DNA of 8,713 nt, from the NCBI GenBank assembly GCA_028696755.1, contig JAQVGK010000118.1, forward strand, positions 1-8,713, written 5' to 3'. Below are positions 1 through 6,816 of the stretch, piece after piece; the first letter of the stretch is position 1; each line of letters begins with the position of its first letter. The stretch comes from Bacteroidales bacterium. GTDB taxonomy: Bacteria; Bacteroidota; Bacteroidia; Bacteroidales; ML635J-15. The notes under the pieces are model-generated. The model worked only from the letters and a program-made list of their open reading frames with translations. It ran no database searches and was not told the origin of the DNA. The translations under genes and the position numbers were made by a program.

Positions 1-109
1 CGAAACAAATTGTCAAATTGATATTTCTTCTTTACCGACAGGAATTTATTTCATCACAATTGATACTGGAGATAAAGTTGAGAACAAAAAGCTTATCATA
101 GTTCGATAA
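1..109 (+). CDS. 3' end of a T9SS-secreted protein (type A C-terminal sorting tail), partial
   Basis: Only the last 35 codons are present, in the frame starting at base 2 and ending at the TAA at 107-109. The residues read ...DISSLPTGIYFITIDTG..., then a short polar turn, then KLIIVR at the stop. The pattern of D(I/L)SxLPxGIYxI followed by a Lys-rich beta strand at the extreme C-terminus is the classic por/type IX secretion type A sorting domain of Bacteroidota. In this family the tail targets the protein across the outer membrane and is usually removed, with the cargo released or attached to the cell surface. What the cargo does cannot be told because the rest lies outside the window. A terminator hairpin follows within a few bases, so this gene ends its transcription unit. 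Confidence is high for the tail and nil for the passenger domain. Confidence 0.88.
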   Translation, partial: ETNCQIDISSLPTGIYFITIDTGDKVENKKLIIVR

Positions 110-112
110 AAA

Positions 113-136
113 AAAAGCACCTTAATCGGTGCTTTT
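113..136. terminator. Bidirectional rho-independent terminator between convergent genes
   Basis: The arms AAAAGCACC (113-121) and GGTGCTTTT (128-136) pair perfectly over 9 bp around a 6-base loop. The upstream side is an unbroken A run (108-116), which reads as a U tract for the minus-strand sigma factor gene. The plus-strand side carries TTTT at the end of the stem and so serves the T9SS-cargo gene. Its position, 3 bases after one stop and 4 before the opposing stop, fits a shared terminator. Confidence 0.85.
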
Positions 137-140
137 AAAT

Positions 141-1001
141 TTATCCTAAATAACTTTTAAGTAATTTACTTCTCGACGAATGCCTTAGTCTTCTTATCGC
201 TTTTTCTTTTATTTGACGTACACGTTCACGTGTAAGTCCAAATTTATCACCAATCTCTTCAAGGGTCATATCTTGACAAGCAATCCCGAAAAATAATTTT
301 ACAATATCTCTTTCGCGCTCAGTTAGAGTAGCCAAAGCTCTGTCAATTTCTTTTGCTAATGATTCGTTGATGAGTTTAGAATCCGTATTTGGCAAATCAG
401 AATTTTCCAACACGTCTAACAAACTATTTTCTTCACCATTTACAAAAGGAGCATCAACAGAAACATGACGACCCGACACTCTTAATGTATCTACAACTTT
501 GTCTTCAGGTAAATCTAATGCCTTTGCAAGTTCTTCAGAAGTTGGTTTTCTTTCGTTTTCCTGTTCAAATTTTGAAAATGCCTTATTGATTTTATTTAAT
601 GAACCTACCTGATTTAGGGGAAGTCTTACAATACGCGACTGTTCTGCCAAAGCTTGTAAAATTGATTGGCGAATCCACCAAACTGCATAAGAAATAAATT
701 TAAAACCTCTGGTTTCATCAAACTTCTCGGCAGCTTTAATCAAACCAAGATTACCTTCATTAATTAAATCTGGCAAACTTAATCCTTGATTTTGATACTG
801 TTTTGCAACAGATACAACGAATCTCAAATTTGCACGGGTAAGTTTTTCTAATGCAATCCTATCACCCTGTCTTATTCGCTGTGCGAGTTCTACTTCTTCA
901 TCAACCGTGATCAACTCCTCCTTACCAATTTCTTGAAGGTATTTATCAAGAGATGCACTCTCACGATTGGTAATTGATTTTGTAATTTTTAACTGTCTCA
1001 T
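141..1001 (-). CDS. rpoD: Primary RNA polymerase sigma factor (RpoD/SigA, Bacteroidota short type)
   Basis: This is the housekeeping sigma subunit, which directs core RNA polymerase to promoters. The 286 residues contain region 1.2 (about 16-47, [17 protein letters not shown]), region 2 (about 57-126) with the -10-melting segment [17 protein letters not shown], region 3 (about 130-212), and region 4 (about 223-276). Region 4 contains the -35-binding helix-turn-helix [20 protein letters not shown] at about 246-265. The acidic region 1.1 and the long non-conserved insert of proteobacterial sigma-70 are absent. This is normal for Bacteroidota primary sigma factors, which are about 285-290 residues and recognise TTTG/TAnnTTTG promoters. 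The Met start is immediately followed by RQLKI, the usual N-terminus in this phylum. The gene lies downstream of the barrel gene on the same strand, with a 184-base gap that suggests its own promoter, though I found no canonical -7 box there. It ends at the shared terminator. Confidence 0.97.
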   Translation of the reverse strand: MRQLKITKSITNRESASLDKYLQEIGKEELITVDEEVELAQRIRQGDRIALEKLTRANLRFVVSVAKQYQNQGLSLPDLINEGNLGLIKAAEKFDETRGFKFISYAVWWIRQSILQALAEQSRIVRLPLNQVGSLNKINKAFSKFEQENERKPTSEELAKALDLPEDKVVDTLRVSGRHVSVDAPFVNGEENSLLDVLENSDLPNTDSKLINESLAKEIDRALATLTERERDIVKLFFGIACQDMTLEEIGDKFGLTRERVRQIKEKAIRRLRHSSRSKLLKSYLG

Positions 1002-1126
1002 TTTATATTATTCTGTCTTTAATTTTGCGGTAATATCTCTAAATTTCGTTGTCAGTACGAATTAAAACCAAAAAGGTTATGGTTTTGATTAAAATTTTAA
1101 GTTTTTTTTTATTATTATTAAAACGG

Positions 1127-1164
1127 AACTGTCCGACAGTTATTATGCAAACCGCCGGACAGTT
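1127..1164. repeat. Inverted-repeat cluster built from three AACTGTC half-sites
   Basis: AACTGTCCG (1127-1135) and CGGACAGTT (1156-1164) form a perfect 9-bp inverted repeat with a 20-base loop. A third half-site, GACAGTT at 1135-1141, makes a compact dyad AACTGTC-C-GACAGTT (1127-1141) that competes with the longer hairpin. The cluster sits about 20 bases after the barrel gene stop and upstream of rpoD. As a minus-strand terminator it is imperfect, because the stem is followed by CCGTTTTAATAATAATA rather than a clean U tract. It could be a terminator/attenuator for the barrel operon or a protein-binding site upstream of rpoD. The sequence alone does not decide. Confidence 0.55.
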
Positions 1165-1185
1165 ATATTATAGTGAAGTGAGTGA

Positions 1186-2649
1186 CTAGAATTTAAATCC
1201 TAAAGTTGTTACAACTCTGCTTCTTTGCAATGTGATGTCAGTTGCTGGACTATTAACACCGTTACCTTCGTACATAAAGTACACATTTTCACTGTTGATA
1301 TAAGAGTAAGCAATATCAAAATACACATTGTCAGTTCTTAAGCCAAGTCCACCGCTGTAAACAAGTGTATATGCATTCTTATTCACATGGTCAGAAACAT
1401 AAGGAGAACCATAATATGCACCACCAGCTCTAAAGGCAAGAGGGCCAAATTTGTATTCGAATCCAGCTTTAATGTTGTGAGCAGGTTGGTACTCTGTTCT
1501 GATGTTATCGTTTTCATCAAAAAATCCGTAATCATAACTTCTTAGTCTGGCGTTCGAATAGTTTAGATATTCGTAGTCGATGTTGAATAATGCTTGCTTT
1601 GCAATAATAAATCCAACACTAGCGTTTGCACGAAATGGTGATGTAAGTTCATAATCGAACCTTCCTAAGTCAGAATTTATTACGTATGATTTACTCGGAT
1701 CAACAAATTTAGAATCAATTGAAGTTGAATATTCATCTCTTAAATCGTAAAATGTTGGAGTATGTATCGCACCGCCAATTCTCATCCACGTAACAGGTGC
1801 ATACAACAATCCAATTTTAAAGTTTATTCCCGAACCGTTAGTTCTAAAACTTTCTTTAAATGTAAATGAATTAAAATCAGGAATAGAGTCGAGCAAATCT
1901 TGTTCTACAAGGGTTTTTGATTCCTCATATCTTATCGATTGTAATCCTAAAGTAGCTCCGACATACACCTTATTCATAATATTTGCCGACATTGCAAATG
2001 AGTATTCTCCCTGATTTCCACTTCTATAAATTGATTGTTTCTGTGATTGACCATACTCACCATAATAAGCAGAGACATAACTTAGTGTATCTGGAAGATT
2101 CTGGTCAATAAGATAAGATTCCCATGCAAGGTTAGAATAGAACTGGTCCTGAGAATACAAATTTGAGTAATAAATACCATTTCCACGAGCTGCAAACCAG
2201 TCGGTCATCGAGTTATAATCATTGATACCATCAATTAAAATATTCTCATTAAAATTATTTAGTCTATTATAAGCGAATCCGAAGTTTAAAGCTTTAACAC
2301 CATCGTCATCATTTACAGGTATTGAGGCAATATAAGCTATATTGTTAATATTGAAATTAAAATCAAAATCAGATGTTTCGCGCCCAGCAAAGTTTGCAAA
2401 ATTATTGGTTACAACAAATCCTGTTGTAATTGAGAACTCCGATGATTTATACACTCCCAATCCAGCAGGATTAAAGTAAAGTGTAGAAGGGTCTGCACCC
2501 AATGCTCCAAACGAACCACCCATTGCATTATATCTAGCTGTTCCACCAGGATTAAGGCTTGAATATCTTAGCGCATCAACCTCATTTTGAGCAAATCCGA
2601 CAACACTTATCGTTAAAGCTACACCTATTAATAATAAATACTTTTTCAT
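1186..2649 (-). CDS. FadL/TodX-family outer-membrane beta-barrel transporter (OMPP1-like)
   Basis: This is predicted to be an outer-membrane channel of the OmpP1/FadL/TodX family. Members carry hydrophobic compounds such as fatty acids or aromatics across the outer membrane; the substrate here is unknown. A Sec signal peptide covers residues 1-20 (MKKYLLLIGVALTISVVGFA, likely cut before Q21). It is followed by the family N-terminal hatch signature: NPGGTARYNAMGGSFGALG at about 33-51, then DPSTLYFNPAGLG at 53-65, containing the conserved NPAG. The remainder alternates polar and aromatic residues typical of barrel strands, and the chain ends in LGFKF. A terminal Phe is the usual recognition signal for barrel assembly. 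At 487 residues it is within the family range. The start lies 18 bases after the stop of the upstream lipoprotein gene, so the two are probably co-transcribed. In Bacteroidota such proteins are often labelled 'hemin receptor', but nothing here supports heme binding. Confidence 0.85.
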   Translation of the reverse strand: MKKYLLLIGVALTISVVGFAQNEVDALRYSSLNPGGTARYNAMGGSFGALGADPSTLYFNPAGLGVYKSSEFSITTGFVVTNNFANFAGRETSDFDFNFNINNIAYIASIPVNDDDGVKALNFGFAYNRLNNFNENILIDGINDYNSMTDWFAARGNGIYYSNLYSQDQFYSNLAWESYLIDQNLPDTLSYVSAYYGEYGQSQKQSIYRSGNQGEYSFAMSANIMNKVYVGATLGLQSIRYEESKTLVEQDLLDSIPDFNSFTFKESFRTNGSGINFKIGLLYAPVTWMRIGGAIHTPTFYDLRDEYSTSIDSKFVDPSKSYVINSDLGRFDYELTSPFRANASVGFIIAKQALFNIDYEYLNYSNARLRSYDYGFFDENDNIRTEYQPAHNIKAGFEYKFGPLAFRAGGAYYGSPYVSDHVNKNAYTLVYSGGLGLRTDNVYFDIAYSYINSENVYFMYEGNGVNSPATDITLQRSRVVTTLGFKF

Positions 2650-2667
2650 AACTGTAAGTTTAAAAAA

Positions 2668-4371
2668 TTATCTTCTTCCACCTGAAGAACTTCCACCCGA
2701 AGAACTTCCACCTGATCTTGAGCCACCCGACGAACTGCTACTTGATGATGAACCACCAGAGCTACGACCAGAAGAGCTGCCACCAGAGTATGAACTTCCT
2801 GAACTATGGCTTGAGGAACTTCCACCAGAATACGAACTTCCTGAGCTACGGCCCGATGAGCTACTTCCCGAACTAGACGAACCTGATGAGCGGCCTGAAC
2901 TACTACTTCCTGAGTTGTATGATCCTGATGAGCGTCCTGAGTTGCTACTTCCAGAATTATATGATCCTGATGAGCTTCCTGATGAGCGACCAGAATTGCT
3001 GCTTCCAGAATTATAACTTCCCGAGTTCGAAGGACGAGTGTAACTTGGATTATTTCCTGATGAACCACCTCTGCTTTGAGGTTCTCTGTTCGATGAACCG
3101 CTTACATTTGTATTTCCTGTTCTATTCGAGTTGTTATTAGTGTTACTAGAACCTCCATTTACATTATAATTATTTCTAGAGTTGTACTCTGGCTTATTAT
3201 ATGTTGCTGGCTCTTTCGATCCAGATGTTGAAGTATTTGTGTTGGTTCCACTGGTACGACCATTATTTGCATTAGGGTCAACCTGAGCAGTATTACCCCC
3301 AGTACGTCCAGGATCTTTCGCAGGCTCACGACTAACTGAAGTTGAACTATTGCCATTCTCAGGTTTTGTTCCAGCAGGCTCGCGATTAGATGCTGAATTT
3401 GAATATGGAGCCTTTTCTGATGGTGTGCGAGATGAATTTACTCCTGTAGTATTATTAGAACTACTCGATTCAGAACCTTCTCTTCCTTGCTCTCCAGAAA
3501 CTGAATTTGATACTGGCGTTCTTTCGGATGCAACAAGGCCTGGGTTTACATTATCATTACCTGTACGTCCATCTTTTGTTGGATTATCTAGTGTTGTATT
3601 ACCTCCTGTGTAGAAAACATTACCATTGCTATTGTCGCTATCTGGAACTCTTGGAGTTCTACCATCATTTGATCCATTTCCTCCACTTGAACCACGATGT
3701 CCATAATAAACATCACTAAAAACGTTATCATTATAACCATCGTTATTACTATACCAGCCATTGCCCCAGTATCCATCGTTGTAACCATCATGGTACCCAT
3801 TCCAGTATCCGTTGTTATAACCGTTCCAATATCCATTCCAGCCGTATCCATAATATGGATATCCCCAGTATGAATAATAAGGAGAATACCAATAGCTATA
3901 ACCCCAGTAATTGTGGCGACAGCCCCAAGACCATCCCCAATCCCAGTAGCAATAAGGATCGTAATAATAATAAGGATAATAATAATGTCCAAAATTACTA
4001 AAGTAATAAGAATAACCTCCAAAATCGTCATCCTCGTAATAATCACCGTAGTAATAATTATTCTCTACATAATTTCCGTTCTCATCATAGTAAGATTCAG
4101 ATGCATAATCCGAATATTCCTGATAATTACCATCCGTTTGATAATCACCTGAATAATCCGAATTAGAATTTTCGGCAAACTCGTTATTAAATGTTTCTTC
4201 ATAAGTTGCTTTGTGCTCATCAACAGATGAACCATTGTTAGTACTAGCCGGCGCTGACACCTCATCCGGCGAAGAATACACGTCGTCGTAGCTTCCTGTG
4301 GTGTAGAGATTTATTGTGCAGGAACTTGCTACAACCAAAATAATTAACGATAAGTAAAATAAAGCTTTCAT
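2668..4371 (-). CDS. Low-complexity Tyr/Trp- and Ser/Gly-rich lipoprotein of unknown function
   Basis: I do not recognise a named family. The 567-residue protein starts with a lipoprotein signal peptide, MKALFYLSLIILVVASSC, with acylated Cys at residue 18. It is followed by four compositional zones. Residues 27-118 are acidic and Asn/Tyr-rich. Residues 119-224 are aromatic; in 121-200 I count 27 Tyr and 10 Trp in 80 residues, including six tandem (N/D)GYx units at 179-202. Residues 225-450 are Asn/Thr/Ser-rich with scattered RTP and REP/KEP motifs. Residues 451-567 are almost only Ser and Gly with regularly placed Arg (68 Ser and 30 Gly in 117 residues). I chose the Met at 4369-4371 because the signal peptide begins there; an upstream in-frame Met at 4443 would add 24 residues before it and run into proS control sequence. 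No K(D/E)(D/E)-type lipoprotein export signal follows Cys18, so surface exposure is not assured. The gene probably forms an operon with the downstream FadL-like barrel. A structural, adhesive or envelope-matrix role is inference from composition only. Confidence 0.8.
   Translation of the reverse strand: MKALFYLSLIILVVASSCTINLYTTGSYDDVYSSPDEVSAPASTNNGSSVDEHKATYEETFNNEFAENSNSDYSGDYQTDGNYQEYSDYASESYYDENGNYVENNYYYGDYYEDDDFGGYSYYFSNFGHYYYPYYYYDPYCYWDWGWSWGCRHNYWGYSYWYSPYYSYWGYPYYGYGWNGYWNGYNNGYWNGYHDGYNDGYWGNGWYSNNDGYNDNVFSDVYYGHRGSSGGNGSNDGRTPRVPDSDNSNGNVFYTGGNTTLDNPTKDGRTGNDNVNPGLVASERTPVSNSVSGEQGREGSESSSSNNTTGVNSSRTPSEKAPYSNSASNREPAGTKPENGNSSTSVSREPAKDPGRTGGNTAQVDPNANNGRTSGTNTNTSTSGSKEPATYNKPEYNSRNNYNVNGGSSNTNNNSNRTGNTNVSGSSNREPQSRGGSSGNNPSYTRPSNSGSYNSGSSNSGRSSGSSSGSYNSGSSNSGRSSGSYNSGSSSSGRSSGSSSSGSSSSGRSSGSSYSGGSSSSHSSGSSYSGGSSSGRSSGGSSSSSSSSGGSRSGGSSSGGSSSGGRR
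2671..3021 (-). repeat. Ser/Gly/Arg tail encoded by degenerate repeats with about 14-codon period
   Basis: The last 117 codons of the lipoprotein are built from units like YNSGSSNSGRSSGS. Tyr residues recur at 453, 471, 485, 514 and 528, giving steps of 18, 14, 29 (about two units) and 14 residues. At DNA level the 16-mer TATGATCCTGATGAGC occurs exactly twice, at 2918-2933 and 2960-2975, 42 bases (14 codons) apart. This is a sign of recent tandem duplication. The repeats also keep other frames open, which creates spurious long reading frames on both strands here. Confidence 0.75.
3766..3837 (-). repeat. Six tandem (N/D)GY(W/N/H) tetrapeptide units
   Basis: Codons 179-202 of the lipoprotein read as six consecutive 4-residue units: NGYW, NGYN, NGYW, NGYH, DGYN, DGYW. 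The DNA copies are similar but not identical, so the period is held at protein level while the third bases have drifted. The array is embedded in the wider Tyr/Trp-rich block and is preceded by related GY/YW dipeptides. Confidence 0.8.
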
Positions 4372-4396
4372 GTTATTATGAATTTTTATAGTTTTG
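4366..4396 (+). promoter_or_regulatory. Candidate Bacteroidota promoter for proS (-33 TTTC, -7 TAGTTTTG)
   Basis: TAGTTTTG at 4389-4396 matches the Bacteroidota -7 consensus TAnnTTTG. Nineteen bases upstream, TTTC (4366-4369) matches three of four bases of the -33 TTTG element. This gives a leader of roughly 50 bases before the proS ATG at 4454. The -33 element overlaps the start codon of the divergent lipoprotein gene, so the two genes share an 82-base control region. No equally good box was found for the minus-strand gene. Confidence 0.5.
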
Positions 4397-4453
4397 AACC
4401 AAAATTTTTTAAAAGAACTTGGCAATTTTGCAGCAAATTTCATACCAAATAAT

Positions 4454-5926
4454 ATGGCAAAAGTACTTACAAATAAAGAAGAAAATTACTCACAGTGGTA
4501 CAACGATTTAGTTATTAAAGCTGACCTTGCAGAGAATTCTGCAGTTAGAGGTTGTATGGTAATAAAACCTTATGGATACAGCATTTGGGAAAAAATGCAG
4601 GCAGTCTTGGATGGAATGTTTAAAGAAACAGGGCATGTAAATGCATACTTTCCACTTTTCATACCAAAATCATTCTTTAGTAAAGAAGCTAGTCATGTGG
4701 ATGGTTTTGCAAAAGAATGTGCTGTTGTTACACATTACCGATTAAAAAATTCGGAAAAAGGAGGAATCGAAGTTGATCCAAATGCAAAACTTGAAGAGGA
4801 ATTAATAGTTCGTCCGACTTCCGAAACAATTATTTGGAACACATACAAAAATTGGATTAATTCTTATCGCGATTTACCATTATTAATTAATCAATGGGCA
4901 AATGTAGTTAGATGGGAAATGCGTACTAGGCTATTTCTCAGAACAGCAGAATTCTTGTGGCAGGAAGGCCATACTGCACATGCAACAAAACAAGAAGCTA
5001 TCGAAGAAGCAGAACGAATGATTAATGTATATGCCGAATTTGCTAGAGAATATCTTGCAGTTCCAGTACATATTGGCACAAAATCTGAAAACGAAAGATT
5101 TGCAGGTGCCGAAGAAACCTTTTGCATAGAAGCGTTGATGCAAGATGGAAAAGCACTACAAGCTGGAACATCACACTTTTTAGCACAAAATTTTGCAAAA
5201 GCATTCGATGTTAAATTTTTAAATAAAGAAAACAAAGAAGAATATGTGTGGGCAACATCTTGGGGAGTTTCGACAAGGCTTATGGGTGCACTAATAATGA
5301 CACATTCAGATAATAATGGCTTAGTGCTTCCTCCGAAACTTGCTCCAATTCAAGTGGTTATTGTTCCAATTTACAAAAACGAAGACGAACTTGCCAAAAT
5401 TTCTAATAGAGTTGATGCTCTCTGCAAAAAACTTAAAGAGAAAAAAATCAGTTATAAGTTTGACAATCGCGATTCTCAACGCCCAGGATTCAAATTCGCC
5501 GAATGGGAATTAAAAGGTGTTCCAGTTCGAATAGCTATAGGACCAAAAGATTTTGACAATAACACATGGGAAGTTGCACGCCGCGACACTCTTGTAAAAG
5601 AAATAATTCCAGATTCGGATTTGCTAAATCATATTGACTTTCTACTCGAAGATATTCAGAAAAACATGTACAACAAAGCTCTAGAGTTTAGGACTTCTCA
5701 TACTAATAAAGTTGACTCATGGGATGAATTTAAACGCAGTTTGGAAGAAAATCCTGGATTTATTTCAGCTCATTGGGATGGAACAAGAGAAACAGAAGAA
5801 AAGATCAAAGAAGAAACTAAAGCAACAATAAGATTTATTCCGTTAAATCCAGAATTAGAAGATGGGAAATGTGTTTTTTCGGGGAAACCTTCAAAATTTA
5901 GAGTTATATTTGCTAAATCATATTAA
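4454..5926 (+). CDS. proS: Prolyl-tRNA synthetase, type 3 (archaeal/eukaryotic-like)
   Basis: Charges tRNA-Pro with proline in the cytoplasm (proline + ATP + tRNA). The 490-residue class II synthetase has the catalytic core with the RPTSET loop (120-125), motif 2 around [20 protein letters not shown] (150-169), the [10 protein letters not shown] segment (238-247), and motif 3 [19 protein letters not shown] (271-289). The anticodon-binding domain begins near [11 protein letters not shown] (297-307), and the C-terminal ProRS domain ends in FAKSY. There is no inserted editing domain, which marks the type-3 form rather than the long bacterial form of E. coli. The start [16 protein letters not shown] was chosen because it matches the usual N-terminus. 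An upstream TTG at 4394 would add 20 residues and lies inside the promoter. In the C-terminal domain the zinc-type cysteine pattern is eroded: TIRF (458-461) and CVFS (473-476) leave a single Cys. The next gene follows after 10 bases. Confidence 0.96.
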   Translation: MAKVLTNKEENYSQWYNDLVIKADLAENSAVRGCMVIKPYGYSIWEKMQAVLDGMFKETGHVNAYFPLFIPKSFFSKEASHVDGFAKECAVVTHYRLKNSEKGGIEVDPNAKLEEELIVRPTSETIIWNTYKNWINSYRDLPLLINQWANVVRWEMRTRLFLRTAEFLWQEGHTAHATKQEAIEEAERMINVYAEFAREYLAVPVHIGTKSENERFAGAEETFCIEALMQDGKALQAGTSHFLAQNFAKAFDVKFLNKENKEEYVWATSWGVSTRLMGALIMTHSDNNGLVLPPKLAPIQVVIVPIYKNEDELAKISNRVDALCKKLKEKKISYKFDNRDSQRPGFKFAEWELKGVPVRIAIGPKDFDNNTWEVARRDTLVKEIIPDSDLLNHIDFLLEDIQKNMYNKALEFRTSHTNKVDSWDEFKRSLEENPGFISAHWDGTRETEEKIKEETKATIRFIPLNPELEDGKCVFSGKPSKFRVIFAKSY

Positions 5927-5936
5927 TATTTGAATA

Positions 5937-6647
5937 ATGGAAGATCAAAAAGATATCAAACAGCATATTATCGAAACCTTAAAAGAAAAATCAGGGTTAA
6001 AACAAGTAGTCTACGACCACACAAAAAATGCTTTTAAAACCTTAAAAAAGGTATTGCAAGACATTGTTGTGGAATATAATTCGGAGTTAAAAGACGTTGA
6101 CGAAAGGATTCAACTTGAATTTAGAGACAGAGGTGTTTTTGAAGCAGAAGTAAAAGTTGCTGGCGACTTACTGATATTCAACATGCATTCAAATATTTTT
6201 GAGTTCCCAAGAAACCACGAGATTTGGAAGGACAATTATTATGTTGAGGAGCCATTAATGACATATTCAGGAATTATCAATATTTATAATTTTTTAGCAG
6301 ATTCTTTTAAGTACAATCGAGTTGATGATTTAGGATACCTTGTAGGTAGAATTTTTATCAATAAAGATGCTACTTTCTTTATTGAAGGAAGACGAGAACT
6401 AGGGTTCAATTTTCCTGCATTTGGTAAAAATGCTGTAACAACCGAAAATATGAGAACTTTGGTTGAATCTGCTATTGCTTACGCATTGAAATTTGACCTT
6501 CTTGTGCCACCTTATAACGATATTAAAATTATCAGTGTCGAATATATGAACGAAAAAATTAATAAGCACAAAATTCAAACTGGTAAACGTTTAGGATTCC
6601 AATATAATGCTATTGATGAAGCAGATGCTCAGAACAAGAAAAAATAA
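5937..6647 (+). CDS. Conserved-looking cytosolic protein of unknown function, co-transcribed with proS
   Basis: I do not recognise a family. The 236 residues show no signal peptide, no membrane segment and no cysteine, so the protein is probably cytosolic. An N-terminal part (1-60) is charged and helical in character (KNAFKTLKKVLQDIVVEYNSEL). A mixed alpha/beta body follows with strand-like segments at 67-90 (VFEAEVKVAGDLLIFNMHSN), GYLVGRIFINKDATFFIEGRR at about 133-153, and IKIISVEYM at 196-204. The C-terminus is polar and Lys-rich (AQNKKK). The start ATG lies 10 bases after the proS stop, which implies one operon. Codon use and base composition look like those of proS, so there is no sign of recent transfer. 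Linkage to a tRNA synthetase suggests a housekeeping role, but that is inference only. Confidence 0.85.
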   Translation: MEDQKDIKQHIIETLKEKSGLKQVVYDHTKNAFKTLKKVLQDIVVEYNSELKDVDERIQLEFRDRGVFEAEVKVAGDLLIFNMHSNIFEFPRNHEIWKDNYYVEEPLMTYSGIINIYNFLADSFKYNRVDDLGYLVGRIFINKDATFFIEGRRELGFNFPAFGKNAVTTENMRTLVESAIAYALKFDLLVPPYNDIKIISVEYMNEKINKHKIQTGKRLGFQYNAIDEADAQNKKK

Positions 6648-6649
6648 AC

Positions 6650-6663
6650 ATGACATTTGTCAT
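6650..6663. repeat. 14-bp palindrome ATGACA-TT-TGTCAT
   Basis: A perfect 6-bp dyad with a 2-base centre begins 3 bases after the stop of the unknown gene, about 118 bases before the korA promoter box. As a terminator it would be weak, with a short stem and no U tract (AAAATCATCTTG follows). A symmetric operator for a dimeric regulator is the other possibility. Neither can be established from one copy. Confidence 0.4.
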
Positions 6664-6780
6664 AAAATCATCTTGTTTATATCCCATTTTAGTTAAAGCT
6701 TAAATGTTTTAAGGTTATTTGTATGTTTTTAAACAATTAAAAAACTGTTATATAATTACCTTCTTTTTTTCAGAAGTCTG

Positions 6781-6788
6781 TAATTTTG
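6781..6788 (+). promoter_or_regulatory. Candidate -7 element TAATTTTG upstream of korA
   Basis: TAATTTTG fits the Bacteroidota -7 consensus TAnnTTTG exactly and ends 28 bases before the korA ATG, giving a leader of about 20 bases. No TTTG -33 box is present at 19 bases spacing; a T-rich stretch (6761-6770) lies nearby instead. The rest of the 169-base gap is AT-rich with nothing else I can name. Confidence 0.45.
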
Positions 6789-6816
6789 TTTCGTTAAACC
6801 AAAATAACAGATATTC

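Noticed and set aside
1064..1110. AAAACCA/TGGTTTT hairpin followed by a T run, as a plus-strand terminator
   Set aside because: No plus-strand gene leads into it and the stem is only 7 AT-rich pairs. It lies in the rpoD leader and is probably compositional.
2671..3021. The repeat DNA as a possible CRISPR or intergenic repeat array
   Set aside because: The repeats are in-frame, degenerate and coding, with no constant repeat or unique spacers.
2646..3068. 140-codon minus-strand reading frame rich in His, Gln, Val and Ala
   Set aside because: It is a frame-shifted reading of the Ser/Gly repeat tail of the lipoprotein. Repeats keep alternative frames free of stops, and it has no signal, domain or leader of its own.
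2886..3613. Plus-strand reading frames of 84 and 87 codons opposite the lipoprotein
   Set aside because: They are antisense shadows of the low-complexity coding sequence, without start context or recognisable protein character.
3588..4046. 152-codon minus-strand frame rich in Ile, Thr and Met
   Set aside because: It is an out-of-frame reading of the Tyr/Trp-rich block (TAT/TAC/GGA codons shifted give Ile/Met/Thr). It overlaps the real gene completely.
4372..4443. Longer start for the lipoprotein (24 extra residues from an ATG at 4443)
   Set aside because: The extension would place a charged segment before a textbook lipoprotein signal peptide and run into the proS control region.
4394..4453. 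Upstream TTG start for proS (20 extra residues)
   Set aside because: The TTG is part of the TAGTTTTG promoter box, and the internal [16 protein letters not shown] matches the normal ProRS N-terminus.
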